A DNA stretch of 64,000 nt, taken from NCBI GenBank assembly GCA_000621185.1, contig KK211223.1:64001-128000 (forward strand), read 5' to 3'. The position numbers were made by a program, and so were the translations under genes. This DNA is from Franconibacter pulveris DSM 19144 (GTDB taxonomy: Bacteria; Pseudomonadota; Gammaproteobacteria; Enterobacterales; Enterobacteriaceae). A model generated the notes under the pieces. The model was not told the origin of the DNA. It worked only from the letters and a program-made list of their open reading frames with translations, and did no database searches. Each line of letters begins with the position of its first letter. Within the stretch, counting starts at the first letter, position 1. This document shows positions 20,451 through 29,571 of the stretch, piece by piece.

Positions 20451-20876
20451 GGCTTTTTTTCTCCTTGAAGATGTTAATGATATGTCACGCAAAAGTTAAT
20501 TGTAGGGCCGCGGCCTGCTTTGTTTATTATTTGGGCGACAGATCACGCAAAGTTTTCTCTGTATGAAAATTCAGCAAACGAATCTTTGGAGGAAAATAAT
20601 TCATAAGAATGATTATTTAATTGAGGTGATATTTTATGCTTTTAATAACAGTAGGTTATGCAAACAAACTGCCACAAACTCGGTGTTAATCGCGAATTTT
20701 CAGTGAATAAGACTGTTCTGGAAGGGTTGCGCAGCATGCCGTGCAAGTGGTACTGATTAAACGCGTTAAAAAACCCCACATCATCACCCAACGTTTGTCA
20801 TACCCCTTTCAGTTTGTGACGTTCTCATACGGGCACGCATGGGAATGGCGCTTTTGATTCAGGAAGTGTAGTCGTT
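20451..20876. promoter_or_regulatory. Divergent acs/gltP regulatory region
   Basis: 426 bp without a gene. On the acs side two TCACGCAAA elements (around 20485 and 20543, 58 bp apart) give minus-strand GCGTGA half-sites, reminiscent of the paired CRP sites of E. coli acs but each only half-conserved. AT-rich tracts around 20590-20650 could bind IHF or FIS. In E. coli the nrf operon occupies this position; it is missing here. Confidence 0.35.
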
Positions 20877-22190
20877 ATGAAAAACAGTAAAGTCAGCCTG
20901 GCCTGGCAAATTCTGCTGGCCCTGGTGCTGGGTATTCTTCTGGGCAGTTTCCTTCACTATCAAACCGATAGCCGTGAATGGCTGGTGGCGAATCTGCTTT
21001 CTCCCGCCGGGGATATCTTTATCCACCTCATTAAAATGATCGTGGTGCCGATTGTTATCTCCACCCTGGTTGTCGGCATCGCCGGCGTAGGCGATGCGAA
21101 GCAGTTAGGACGCATCGGCGCCAAGACCATCATCTATTTTGAAATCATCACTACGGTTGCGATCGTGCTGGGCATTACGCTTGCGAACGTCTTCCAGCCA
21201 GGTAGCGGCATCGATATGTCGCAGCTCGCGGCAGTGGATATTTCAAAATATCAGCACACCACCGAAGAGGTGCAGAGCCATGCGCACGGGCTGATGGGCA
21301 CCATCCTGTCGCTGGTGCCGACCAATATCTTCGCCTCTATGGCGAAGGGCGATATGCTGCCGATCATCTTCTTCTCGGTACTGTTTGGCCTGGGCCTCTC
21401 TTCGCTGCCCGCGACGCACCGCGAACCGCTGGTGACCGTCTTCCGCTCGGTTTCCGAAACCATGTTTAAAGTCACCCACATGGTGATGCGCTATGCGCCG
21501 GTGGGGGTGTTTGCGCTTATCTCTGTTACGGTGGCGAACTTCGGTTTCGCTTCGCTGTGGCCGCTCGCGAAGCTGGTTATCCTGGTCTACGTCGCCATTC
21601 TGTTCTTCGCGCTGGTGGTGCTGGGCGCGGTGGCGAGAATGTGCGGGCTGCGCGTGTGGACGCTTATCCGCATTCTCAAAGATGAGCTGATTCTGGCTTA
21701 CTCCACCGCCAGCTCCGAGAGCGTGCTGCCGCGCATCATCGAGAAGATGGAAGCCTACGGTGCGCCTGCTTCTATCACCAGCTTCGTGGTGCCGACCGGC
21801 TACTCGTTCAACCTCGACGGCTCTACGCTCTATCAGAGCATCGCGGCTATTTTTATCGCTCAGCTCTACGGCATCGATCTGTCGCTGGGGCAGGAGATAA
21901 TCCTGGTGCTGACGCTGATGGTGACCTCCAAGGGCATCGCGGGCGTGCCGGGCGTCTCCTTCGTCGTGCTGCTGGCGACGCTTGGCAGCGTGGGCATTCC
22001 GCTGGAAGGCCTGGCATTTATTGCAGGCGTCGACCGCATCCTCGACATGGCGCGCACCGCGCTGAACGTGGTGGGCAACGCGCTGGCGGTACTGGTTATC
22101 GCCAAGTGGGAACATAAGTTCGACCGTAAAAAGTCGCTCGCCTACGAGCGTGAAGTGCTCGGCAAGTTTGATAAAACCGCCAGCCACTAA
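20877..22190 (+). CDS. gltP: GltP, glutamate/aspartate-proton symporter
   Basis: DAACS-family inner-membrane importer of glutamate and aspartate driven by protons. 437 residues, as in E. coli. Conserved substrate-site features: AYSTASSESVLPRI (serine-rich re-entrant loop, about 280), NLDGSTLYQSIAAIFIAQ (about 318) and GVPGVSFVVLLATLGSVGIPLEG (second re-entrant loop, about 358). Followed by a strong terminator, so a single-gene unit. Confidence 0.97.
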   Translation: MKNSKVSLAWQILLALVLGILLGSFLHYQTDSREWLVANLLSPAGDIFIHLIKMIVVPIVISTLVVGIAGVGDAKQLGRIGAKTIIYFEIITTVAIVLGITLANVFQPGSGIDMSQLAAVDISKYQHTTEEVQSHAHGLMGTILSLVPTNIFASMAKGDMLPIIFFSVLFGLGLSSLPATHREPLVTVFRSVSETMFKVTHMVMRYAPVGVFALISVTVANFGFASLWPLAKLVILVYVAILFFALVVLGAVARMCGLRVWTLIRILKDELILAYSTASSESVLPRIIEKMEAYGAPASITSFVVPTGYSFNLDGSTLYQSIAAIFIAQLYGIDLSLGQEIILVLTLMVTSKGIAGVPGVSFVVLLATLGSVGIPLEGLAFIAGVDRILDMARTALNVVGNALAVLVIAKWEHKFDRKKSLAYEREVLGKFDKTASH

Positions 22191-22195
22191 CCGTA

Positions 22196-22219
22196 AACCC
22201 CGCTTCGGCGGGGTTTTTT
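22196..22219 (+). terminator. Intrinsic terminator of gltP
   Basis: CCCCGC-TTCG-GCGGGG followed by TTTTTT, 5 bp after the stop. Confidence 0.92.
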
Positions 22220-22358
22220 ATGCGAGTCCTTTCACACCCTGGCTCTCCTGCCTGTGACGCGGCTTACACTTCCCGCATCCGGCTGGAAGAATTCATCCTC
22301 ACCGCCGCTGTCATCGCTCACACTCTTTGCAGGATAATGTTTCCCGGCGGAGAGAACG

Positions 22359-23090
22359 ATGAAACCTGCCATCATGGTGGTGGACGACGACCCGGCGATT
22401 TGCGAACTGTTAAACGATGTTTTCAGCGAGCATGTTTTTGAGGTCTGTTTGTGTCACAACGGCGGCGATGCCCTGCGCCTTGCGCAGACAAGAACGGATA
22501 TCGCGCTTATTTTGCTGGATATGATGCTGCCCGATATCAACGGCCTGCTGGTGCTGCAACAGCTTCAACGCCAGCGTCCTGCGCTGCCGGTGATTATGTT
22601 GACTGGCCTTGGCAGCGAATCGGACGTTGTCGTAGGGCTTGAAATGGGCGCCGATGATTACATCGCTAAACCTTTTAATCCTCGGGTCGTTGTGGCGCGC
22701 GTAAAAGCCGTGTTGCGCCGCACCGGCGTACTGCAAACCGAGTCGACGACGGCGCGAACCAGCGGCATGCATTTCAACGGCTGGTGTCTTGATACCGACC
22801 GCTGCCTGCTCATCAACCCGCAGCAACAGGCCGTGACGCTGACGCAGGGCGAGTATGGCCTGCTGCTGGCGCTGATGCAGAACGCAAGGCGCGTGCTTAG
22901 CCGTGAGCGGTTGCTGGAGTTGACCCACAGCGAAAGCCTTGAGGTGTTCGATCGCACCATTGATGTGTTGGTGATGCGCCTGCGCCGCAAAATCGAGAGC
23001 AACCCGCATCAGCCTTCGCTCATTCGCACCATTCGCGGGCTGGGATATGTCTTTGCCGCCGACGTGACGCAAACCGAGCATGCGGCCTGA
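22359..23090 (+). CDS. OmpR-family response regulator
   Basis: 243 residues. Receiver domain 1-120 with acidic pocket Asp10/Asp11, phosphoacceptor Asp54 (ILLDMMLPD), Thr82 and Lys104 (KPF); DNA-binding winged helix about 140-235 (RVLSRERLLELTHSE ... RTIDVLVMRLRRKIE ... IRTIRGLGYVF). ATG at 22359 has GGAGAG upstream. No histidine kinase gene is adjacent. The nearest is the hybrid kinase at 29572-32118 on the other side of the sugar operon, and I infer that the two form one system controlling that operon. Not a recognised named regulator. Confidence 0.88.
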   Translation: MKPAIMVVDDDPAICELLNDVFSEHVFEVCLCHNGGDALRLAQTRTDIALILLDMMLPDINGLLVLQQLQRQRPALPVIMLTGLGSESDVVVGLEMGADDYIAKPFNPRVVVARVKAVLRRTGVLQTESTTARTSGMHFNGWCLDTDRCLLINPQQQAVTLTQGEYGLLLALMQNARRVLSRERLLELTHSESLEVFDRTIDVLVMRLRRKIESNPHQPSLIRTIRGLGYVFAADVTQTEHAA

Positions 23091-23190
23091 ACCTGGGGTC
23101 GCTACGTTCGCATCACCGTAGCGCGCCGGGTAGGGGCGCTATTGCTGGCGTACAGAGCGGGCAACGCCAGGAAAGCAACGGCGCGCTGAT

Positions 23191-24198
23191 TTAACCCGCC
23201 TCGCGCATAAACGTCGTTAATTCTTCCAGCGTTTTGGCGCCGTCAATGGCATTGGCGCAAAGTAAACTGGCGCGCGCGCAGGCATGGGCGAGTTTAATGC
23301 TTTCGGTAAGCGGCCAGCGCTCGTGACAGCCGTAAAGCAGGCCCGCGCAAAAGGCGTCGCCCGCGCCGACGCTGCCGACAATTTCCGCTTTCGCCAGCTG
23401 CCAGGAGGGCACCCACACCCCTTCGCCGCCAGCCTCTATGCCCCAGGCGCCTTCCGGGCAGTGGATAACCACCCGCTGGCGCACCCCTTCGGCCAGCAGG
23501 CGGCTGGCGGCCGTGGCGATATTTTCCGTATGCGGCGCGCCGTCGGGATGCCGCACCGGCAAGCCGCTGAACTCACCCGCTTCAAGCTCGTTGATGATGA
23601 GATAATCAAGCCAGCGCAGCGCAGGCATCACCAGCGGCTGATAGCGCGGGTCGCCCTGGCGCGAGACCAGGTCGAGCGACGTTTCATACCCTTGCTGCTG
23701 CATTTGCGCCAGCAGCCTGGCGCTGCGCGTGCCGTACCTGTCGTCCGGCAGGTCGAGGCTGTCGAGCAGCAGCAGATAGCCGAGATGGAAAATCCGCATG
23801 GTGGGGTTGAGCCGGTCGAAGGCGGGCAGATCGAGCAGCCGGTTGGCGCCGGGTAAATGGAAAAAGGTACGTTGTCCATCCGGCGTGGTCATAACCTGCG
23901 ACATTGACGTGGGCGCGAAGGCGGTACGACGCACATGCTGACGATTGATGTGATACTGCTCCAGCATCGCCATAATATAGTCGCCATCGACATCTTCCCC
24001 GGTCAGCCCCACCGCCTGAAGCGGCAGGCCCACGTGCAGTTTAGCGAGCGTCAGCAGCACGTTGAGCGGTGCGCCGCCGGTGGCGCGTTCGCTGTGGGTT
24101 ATCTCCGCAAGCCAGCCCGGTTGCGGCCAGGCGTTAATCTGATGGACATGGTCGACCAGCATATTGCCCGCTGCGATAATGCCTCTGCGCTCGCTCAT
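23191..24198 (-). CDS. PfkB-family sugar kinase
   Basis: 335 residues of the ribokinase/PfkB fold. First signature ATGGAPLNVLLTLAKLHVG near residue 40; second signature GSVGAGDAFCAGLLYG near 280, whose Asp is the catalytic base and whose GAGD forms the anion hole. Last gene of the operon, 9 bp after the aldolase, with AGGAGG at the start. Probable reaction: ATP-dependent phosphorylation of the ketose made by the isomerase (for example D-xylulose or D-fructose), feeding the aldolase. Substrate is inferred from context only. Confidence 0.88.
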   Translation of the reverse strand: MSERRGIIAAGNMLVDHVHQINAWPQPGWLAEITHSERATGGAPLNVLLTLAKLHVGLPLQAVGLTGEDVDGDYIMAMLEQYHINRQHVRRTAFAPTSMSQVMTTPDGQRTFFHLPGANRLLDLPAFDRLNPTMRIFHLGYLLLLDSLDLPDDRYGTRSARLLAQMQQQGYETSLDLVSRQGDPRYQPLVMPALRWLDYLIINELEAGEFSGLPVRHPDGAPHTENIATAASRLLAEGVRQRVVIHCPEGAWGIEAGGEGVWVPSWQLAKAEIVGSVGAGDAFCAGLLYGCHERWPLTESIKLAHACARASLLCANAIDGAKTLEELTTFMREAG

Positions 24199-24207
24199 AC
24201 CGCCTCC

Positions 24208-25068
24208 TCACGCTTTGCCGCTGCTGCCAAAGATGCGCATCTGTTGCGCCACGACGTCGGTAATCGCCTCCTCGATGCCAACCAGCAGTTCTGCGAATTC
24301 GTCATAAATCGCCCGGCGGTTCGTCATCCGCTGTTCTGTGGCGCCCAGCGCCGCCTGCGACATGCCGGTATAAAAGTTGATTTTGTGAATGCCAAGGCGG
24401 ATGGCGTTGCGAAAATCGTCGTCGCTGATGCCGGAGCCGCCGTGCAACACCAGCGGCAGGCCGGTTTGCTGGCGAATGGCGGAAAGCCTGTCGAAATCAA
24501 GCTTCGGTTCGCCTTTATATTTGCCGTGTGCGTTGCCAATGGCGACGGCCAGCGCATCGATGCCGGTACGGTCGACAAAATCCCGCGCTATCGCCGGGTC
24601 AGTGAACTTCGCCTCATCCGCTTCGCCATAGAGCGCGCCGCCTTCATCGCCGCCCACCGCCCCCAGCTCCGCTTCTACCGAAACGCCCACCGCATGGCAC
24701 ATTTTCACCACCTCGCGGGTCTGGCGGACGTTTTCTTCATACTCAAGCGCAGAGCCGTCAAACATCACCGAGCTAAAGCCAAGCCTTAGCGCCTGCACAA
24801 CCGCCTCGAAGTGCAGCCCATGGTCGAGATTCAGCACCACAGGAAGAGTATGGCGCGCCGCCTCAAATTTCACCGCCTCCACCAGCGAGGGGAGGGAGAG
24901 ATATTTAAAGTGCACCTCGGCGATGTTGATAATAAAAGGCGAATTTTCCTGGCGGGCGGCGGCGAACAGCGCGCGCAAGAAATGGCTGTCGAGCACGTTG
25001 AACGCGCCGAGCGCATAGCCGTGCTTACGGGCGTGCGCCAGCCCGTCGGCGAGAGAAATCAGCGCCAT
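24208..25068 (-). CDS. Class II ketose-bisphosphate aldolase
   Basis: 286 residues of the GatY/KbaY/FbaA family: zinc-dependent cleavage of a ketose (bis)phosphate to dihydroxyacetone phosphate plus an aldehyde. Catalytic Asp82 and zinc ligand His83 in LNLDHGLHFE; Glu in EAELGAVGGDEGG near 133; zinc His in GNAHGKYKG near 180 and in VLHGGSGISDDDF near 208. Ribosome binding site AGGAGA. Placed between isomerase (12 bp) and kinase (9 bp). Tagatose- and fructose-bisphosphate specificities cannot be told apart here. Confidence 0.88.
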   Translation of the reverse strand: MALISLADGLAHARKHGYALGAFNVLDSHFLRALFAAARQENSPFIINIAEVHFKYLSLPSLVEAVKFEAARHTLPVVLNLDHGLHFEAVVQALRLGFSSVMFDGSALEYEENVRQTREVVKMCHAVGVSVEAELGAVGGDEGGALYGEADEAKFTDPAIARDFVDRTGIDALAVAIGNAHGKYKGEPKLDFDRLSAIRQQTGLPLVLHGGSGISDDDFRNAIRLGIHKINFYTGMSQAALGATEQRMTNRRAIYDEFAELLVGIEEAITDVVAQQMRIFGSSGKA

Positions 25069-25080
25069 TATCTTCTCCTG

Positions 25081-25764
25081 TTAGCGGTACGCGTCATATT
25101 CATTGCACAGCACGAGCTGCGCCGTTTCGTCTTCTTTTATGGTGTTAAAGCGCTCAAGCGGCTTTAAGAAGCGATTGTCGTGGTCGTCATCGTTGACCGA
25201 AGAGACTTCGCCCACCAGCACGTCGCCAAACCCCGCCTCGCCCCAGAAGCTGTGATAAAGGCCTGGCGTCAGACAGATGCTTTCCCCTGGTGAAAGGCGC
25301 AACTGGCTGCCAGCGGCGTGCGTTTGTCTGCAACCGTCGATAACGACCGTTACGTCGCTGCCCGTGGTCTGCTCAAACTCGTCGCTGTTCCATAATTCGA
25401 TGATTAAATTGCCGCCGCCGCGGTTGATAATGTCCTCGCGCTTGCGCCAGTGAAAATGCATCGGCGTTAACTGGCCGTCGCGGACATGCATGATCTTCTC
25501 GGCGTAACATTTGGCGTAAGGCGCGCCATCCGGCGAACCGTTGCGAAGCGTGAACAGGGTCAGCCCCTGGGCGGCGAAATCGTTGCCGCCGAAGGCAGTC
25601 ACGTCCCAGCCCAGCTTCAAATCGAACACTTCTCTCCAGGCGCTGGCGTCGAGCTGCTGCCATTTCGCCGGGCTGAAGCTGGCGAAGGGCGGCAGATGCA
25701 CGTCATGCCGGGAGAAGAACTGTCGCGTATGGCCGAGAATTTCATTAATTTCGGAGCGTTTCAT
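25081..25764 (-). CDS. D-lyxose/D-mannose ketol-isomerase
   Basis: 227 residues, very close to the structurally characterised E. coli O157:H7 sugar isomerase (cupin fold; D-lyxose to D-xylulose and D-mannose to D-fructose). Metal ligands His103, His105, Glu110 and His171 are all present in PMHFHWRKRE and PGLYHSFW. Ends LVLCNEYDAYR. ATG follows GGGGAGAAAG. Middle gene of the six-gene sugar operon, downstream of the ABC importer, so the imported sugar is likely D-lyxose, D-mannose or a related aldose. Function is well supported, physiological substrate less so. Confidence 0.92.
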   Translation of the reverse strand: MKRSEINEILGHTRQFFSRHDVHLPPFASFSPAKWQQLDASAWREVFDLKLGWDVTAFGGNDFAAQGLTLFTLRNGSPDGAPYAKCYAEKIMHVRDGQLTPMHFHWRKREDIINRGGGNLIIELWNSDEFEQTTGSDVTVVIDGCRQTHAAGSQLRLSPGESICLTPGLYHSFWGEAGFGDVLVGEVSSVNDDDHDNRFLKPLERFNTIKEDETAQLVLCNEYDAYR

Positions 25765-25820
25765 GCTTTCTCCCCTCAGTTAAGAGATGAAGAGCTGCGA
25801 TGCTTTTCCCACTGGGCTAA

Positions 25821-25847
25821 CCCTCTCCCTGCGGCGGCGGGAGAGGG
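25821..25847. repeat. Intercistronic hairpin after binding-protein gene
   Basis: CCCTCTCCC - TGCGGCGGC - GGGAGAGGG in the 106-bp gap between the periplasmic binding protein gene and the isomerase gene; no T tract. This type of hairpin commonly protects binding-protein mRNA and resembles the CTCTCCCC hairpin between acs and yjcH. Confidence 0.6.
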
Positions 25848-25870
25848 AATAAGAGGGCAGCCGTCGGGCT

Positions 25871-26815
25871 TTATTTCACCGTCCAGCCCTTGTAGTTGCC
25901 GACATTGTTTTTATCGATCATCGTCACCGGGATCAGCACCGGCTCTTTCGGCGCGGGCTTGCCCTGCAGGATGTCGTAACCAATCTCCACCGCTTTGGCG
26001 GCCATCACCTGCGGGTCCTGCGCGGGGGTGGCGACAAACAGCGAGTTGCCGCGCTTAAGCGCCTCTTCCGCATCCGGCGATCCATCCACGCCCACGATAA
26101 AGAACTCGTTGCGCTGCGCCTGCTTCGCCGCCAGATCCGCGCCGATCGCCGTCGGGTCGTTGATAGCGAACACGCCGTCGATTTTCGGGTTCGCCGCCAG
26201 CAGGGAGGTCATGACTTCAAGGCCGCCCTCACGGCTGCCTTTGGCGTTCTGGTTCCAGGAAAGCACTTTGATATCCGGGTGCTTTTTGAATTCAGTCTGG
26301 CAGCCTTCGACGCGGTTCTGCACGGCGGAAACCGGCGGGCCGTTGATTATCACCACATCACCTTTGCCTTTCAGACGGTCGGTAATGTACTTACAGGCCA
26401 TCTCGCCCGCCTGGGTGTTGTTGGAGGTGATGGTGGCGTCCGCCCCTTCGGCGGCGACGTCCACCGCCACCACCACAATGCCCGCGTCTTTCGCGCGCTT
26501 CACCGCCGGGCCGATGCCTTTGGAATCGGCAGCGTTGAGGATAATCATGTCCACTTTCGCGGCGATGAAGTTATCGATTTGCGAGACCTGCTGGCCGAGA
26601 TCGTAGCCGCTGGAGACCAGCGTCACTTTGACGTTATCTCCCGCCAGCTTGCGCGCTTCCATCTCCGCCCCTTTGGTGATCTGTACGAAGAAGGGGTTGG
26701 CGAGGTCGCCCACGGTGACGCCAATCGACTTCAGCTCTTTTGCTGCCTGGGCGAACGGGCTGCTGGCAAGCAGCGCTCCGACGCACAGCGCGGTGACAAG
26801 AGGTTTCAAACGCAT
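25871..26815 (-). CDS. Periplasmic sugar-binding protein (RbsB family)
   Basis: 314 residues. Signal peptide about 1-24 (MRLKPLVTALCVGALLASSPFAQA), then the type I periplasmic-binding fold: KSIGVTVGDLANPFFVQITKGAEMEARK (hinge strand and sugar contact), VVAVDVAAEGADATITSNN near 120, INDPTAIGADLAAKQ near 220. ATG at 26815 chosen because GAGGAG lies at correct spacing and the signal peptide starts cleanly; 13 extra upstream codons are rejected. Delivers a monosaccharide to the permease encoded 31 bp upstream. Sequence resembles ribose/allose/xylitol binders; substrate inferred to be a lyxose- or mannose-like sugar. Confidence 0.9.
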   Translation of the reverse strand: MRLKPLVTALCVGALLASSPFAQAAKELKSIGVTVGDLANPFFVQITKGAEMEARKLAGDNVKVTLVSSGYDLGQQVSQIDNFIAAKVDMIILNAADSKGIGPAVKRAKDAGIVVVAVDVAAEGADATITSNNTQAGEMACKYITDRLKGKGDVVIINGPPVSAVQNRVEGCQTEFKKHPDIKVLSWNQNAKGSREGGLEVMTSLLAANPKIDGVFAINDPTAIGADLAAKQAQRNEFFIVGVDGSPDAEEALKRGNSLFVATPAQDPQVMAAKAVEIGYDILQGKPAPKEPVLIPVTMIDKNNVGNYKGWTVK

Positions 26816-26846
26816 GCTGTTCTCCTCAGTTCGTAGGGTGTTGTTG

Positions 26847-27872
26847 TTATGCATTTTGATGGTGACGGGTACGGTATTTGTCTATCAGCACCGCAATGAT
26901 GATCACCGCCCCTTTGATCACCAGTTGCCAGAAGTAAGAGACGCCCATCAGCGTCATGCCGTTGTTCAGGGTGGCGATAATCAGCGCGCCGACCAGCGTA
27001 CCGGTGATGGTGCCGATGCCGCCGACAAAGCTGGTGCCGCCGAGTATGACCGCCGCGATGGCGTCCAGCTCATACCCCACGCCCAGGTTGCCGTTGGCGC
27101 TGTAAAGGCGCGAGGCGCTCATAAGCCCGCCAAGCCCGGAGAGCAGCCCGCTCATGCCATAGACGAAAAGCAGCACCAGCCAGACTTTAATACCGGTGAG
27201 GCGCGCGGCCTGCATGTTGCCGCCTACGGCATAGATATGCACGCCAAGCGTGGTGCGCCGCAGAATGAACCAGCAGACCGCGATGACCGCCAGCGCAATC
27301 ACCACCAGCCAGGGAATAGGCCCAAGGTAGGCGTTGCCTATCCACTCGAAGCTGATGCTGGAGTTGATTACCGTGGTGCCGTCCGCCAGCAGGTAGGCGG
27401 CGCCGCGCAGCGCGGTATAGGTGCCAAGAGTGACGATGAAAGGCGGTAGCCCGGCGAAGGCCACCAGCGCGCCGTTGAACAGGCCCAGCGCAAGGCCAAG
27501 CAGCAGCGCTGCCGGAACGGAAAGCATGGAAAGCTCCGGCATCAGCGACACCACCATCGCCGCCACTGCCGTGGTGCCAAGAATAGAGCCGACGGAGAGA
27601 TCGATGCCGCCCGTCAGGATGATGAAGGTCATGCCCGCCGCCAGCACGATGTTAATCGACGCCTGGCGGGTAATATTCAGCAGGTTGCTTTCGGTAAAGA
27701 AATTAGGCGCAATAAAACCAAATACCGCCACAATCAGCACCAGTATCGGCAGAATGCCGACCGTTTGCGTGAGATCGCTGAACAGCATTTTTTTCGCCGA
27801 GGCGGATTTAACCGCCTCTCTGGTGGTGGAATTCACGGAGGCGTCCTTTTGCGTGGGGGAGAGTTTAGTCAT
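26847..27872 (-). CDS. Sugar ABC transporter permease (RbsC family)
   Basis: 341 residues, 8-10 membrane segments after a ~35-residue charged N-terminus. Family motifs: [20 protein letters not shown] near 80, [19 protein letters not shown] near 145, and [37 protein letters not shown] (EAA-like coupling loop) near 265-300. Its start overlaps the ATPase 3' end by 8 bp, so translation is coupled. Homodimeric pore of the sugar importer. Confidence 0.92.
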   Translation of the reverse strand: MTKLSPTQKDASVNSTTREAVKSASAKKMLFSDLTQTVGILPILVLIVAVFGFIAPNFFTESNLLNITRQASINIVLAAGMTFIILTGGIDLSVGSILGTTAVAAMVVSLMPELSMLSVPAALLLGLALGLFNGALVAFAGLPPFIVTLGTYTALRGAAYLLADGTTVINSSISFEWIGNAYLGPIPWLVVIALAVIAVCWFILRRTTLGVHIYAVGGNMQAARLTGIKVWLVLLFVYGMSGLLSGLGGLMSASRLYSANGNLGVGYELDAIAAVILGGTSFVGGIGTITGTLVGALIIATLNNGMTLMGVSYFWQLVIKGAVIIIAVLIDKYRTRHHQNA

Positions 27873-29388
27873 GTTGCACCGCCTGTTGATGGGCTTCGGT
27901 AACGCCGGTCGCCAGCGTCATTATCTTTTCCTGCGTGATGTCGTCGCCCGTCAGCTCGCCGGCGATGTGGCCTTCGCGCATGACATAAACGCGATCGCTC
28001 ATGCCGACCACTTCCGGCAGTTCGCTTGAGATCATCAGGATCGCCACCCCGCGGCGCGCCATCTGGTTCATGATCCGGTAGATCTCGCTTTTGGCGCCGA
28101 CATCCACGCCGCGCGTGGGTTCGTCCAGGATCAGAATGCGCGGGCCGATAGCCACCCAGCGGGAGATAAGCAGCTTTTGCTGATTGCCGCCTGAAAGCCC
28201 GCCTGCGCGCACCTGGGCGTGCGGCACGCGAATATTCAGCGAGGCGATGGCCTCATCGGAAATGGTCTGCGCTTTTTTTCGGTCCAGCAGGCCGTAGCTG
28301 GCGTCGCGCTCAAGCGTCGCCATGGTAATGTTCTCCGCCGCCGCCATCTCCAGAAACAGCCCCTGTTCCTTGCGGTTTTCCGTCAGAAAACCGATGCCGT
28401 GGCCGATGGCTTCGCGCGGCGTATGAATCGTCACCGGCTGGCCGTCGATTTCGATACTTCCGCCTGTCGCCTTACGCACGCCGAAAATCAATTGCGCCAG
28501 CTCTGAGCGGCCCGCGCCCACCAGCCCGGCGAGGCCGACGATTTCGCCTGAGCGCACCACCAGGCTTGAGGGTTGCACCTTTTTGTCATCGGTCAGGTGA
28601 TGCACGGCCAGGCGAGGATCGCCCTGGGGGATATCCCGCTCTTTGTTAAAGAGATCGCTTAGCGGGCGGCCCACCATCATGCGCACCAGCTCTTGAGCGT
28701 TGAGCTTGTCGCGCGTCAGGCTGCCGACATACTGCCCGTCGCGCAGCACGCTCACCCGGTCGGAAAGCTCATAAACTTCCGCCATACGGTGGCTGATATA
28801 GATAATCGCCATTCCTTCATCCCGCAGCCGCATAATCAGCTCGAACAGACGCTGGGTTTCCCGCGAGGAGAGGGCGGCGGTGGGTTCGTCCATCACCAGC
28901 ACCCGGCTGTTGCGGTGCAGCGCGCGGGCGATTTCCACCTGCTGCTGTTCGGCAATAGTGAGCTTCATGACCAGGTCGCTGGCTTTAAAGTGGGCGCCGA
29001 GGCGGTTAATCACGTTCTGCGCCTGCTGCACCATCTCTTTTCGCTGCACCAGCCCGCCGCGAGAAAGCTCGCTGCCAAGGAAAATGTTTTCCGCAACCGT
29101 AAGGTTAGGGGCGAGCTGCATCTCCTGGTAAATCAGCGTGATGCCCGCCGCCAGCGCATCTTTTGGCCCGCGGATCGGGTGCGGTTTGCCGTCGATAAAA
29201 ATTTCGCCGCTGGTGGCGGTATACGCCCCGGCGAGAATTTTCATCAGCGTGCTTTTGCCGGCGCCGTTTTCGCCCATCAGGGCGTGGATCTCGCCGGGAT
29301 AAACCGTCAGGCTGACGCCCTTCAGCGCGTAAAATTTGCCGAACGCTTTGGCAATGTCGCGCATTTCAAGGATAGGGGTTTGGCTCAT
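27865..29388 (-). CDS. Sugar ABC transporter ATPase (RbsA family)
   Basis: 507 residues with two fused ABC modules, the RbsA/AraG/MglA layout. First module: Walker [10 protein letters not shown] near 40, signature region [16 protein letters not shown], Walker [14 protein letters not shown]. Second module: degenerate Walker [10 protein letters not shown] near 288, [33 protein letters not shown] at 29388 has CAGGAG upstream and gives [27 protein letters not shown]. First gene of the operon; 183 bp from the divergent kinase gene. Confidence 0.94.
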   Translation of the reverse strand: MSQTPILEMRDIAKAFGKFYALKGVSLTVYPGEIHALMGENGAGKSTLMKILAGAYTATSGEIFIDGKPHPIRGPKDALAAGITLIYQEMQLAPNLTVAENIFLGSELSRGGLVQRKEMVQQAQNVINRLGAHFKASDLVMKLTIAEQQQVEIARALHRNSRVLVMDEPTAALSSRETQRLFELIMRLRDEGMAIIYISHRMAEVYELSDRVSVLRDGQYVGSLTRDKLNAQELVRMMVGRPLSDLFNKERDIPQGDPRLAVHHLTDDKKVQPSSLVVRSGEIVGLAGLVGAGRSELAQLIFGVRKATGGSIEIDGQPVTIHTPREAIGHGIGFLTENRKEQGLFLEMAAAENITMATLERDASYGLLDRKKAQTISDEAIASLNIRVPHAQVRAGGLSGGNQQKLLISRWVAIGPRILILDEPTRGVDVGAKSEIYRIMNQMARRGVAILMISSELPEVVGMSDRVYVMREGHIAGELTGDDITQEKIMTLATGVTEAHQQAVQHD

Positions 29389-29482
29389 GGCGCACTCCTG
29401 CGGAAAATCGTTACGCCACTCCACCACTCGCCGGTAAACAGAACATGTCAGCCGCCATTCATAATTGTCATAATGTTGAATA

Positions 29483-29498
29483 GTTAACCGCGATCACA
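29483..29498. promoter_or_regulatory. CRP-like site, sugar operon / kinase
   Basis: GTTAA-CCGCGA-TCACA (minus strand TGTGA-TCGCGG-TTAAC) in the divergent promoter region: one perfect and one partial CRP half-site. Catabolite control of the sugar operon would fit. Confidence 0.5.
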
Positions 29499-29571
29499 TT
29501 ACCGCGACGACAGCGTTTCACTTTTACGCGGCACGCCGATAGTGAGGGGAATTCACTGAGCGGAGCAGACC

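Noticed and set aside
21243..22187. Long minus-strand open frame (314 codons) opposite gltP
   Set aside because: Antisense to gltP with shadow composition and no family motifs.
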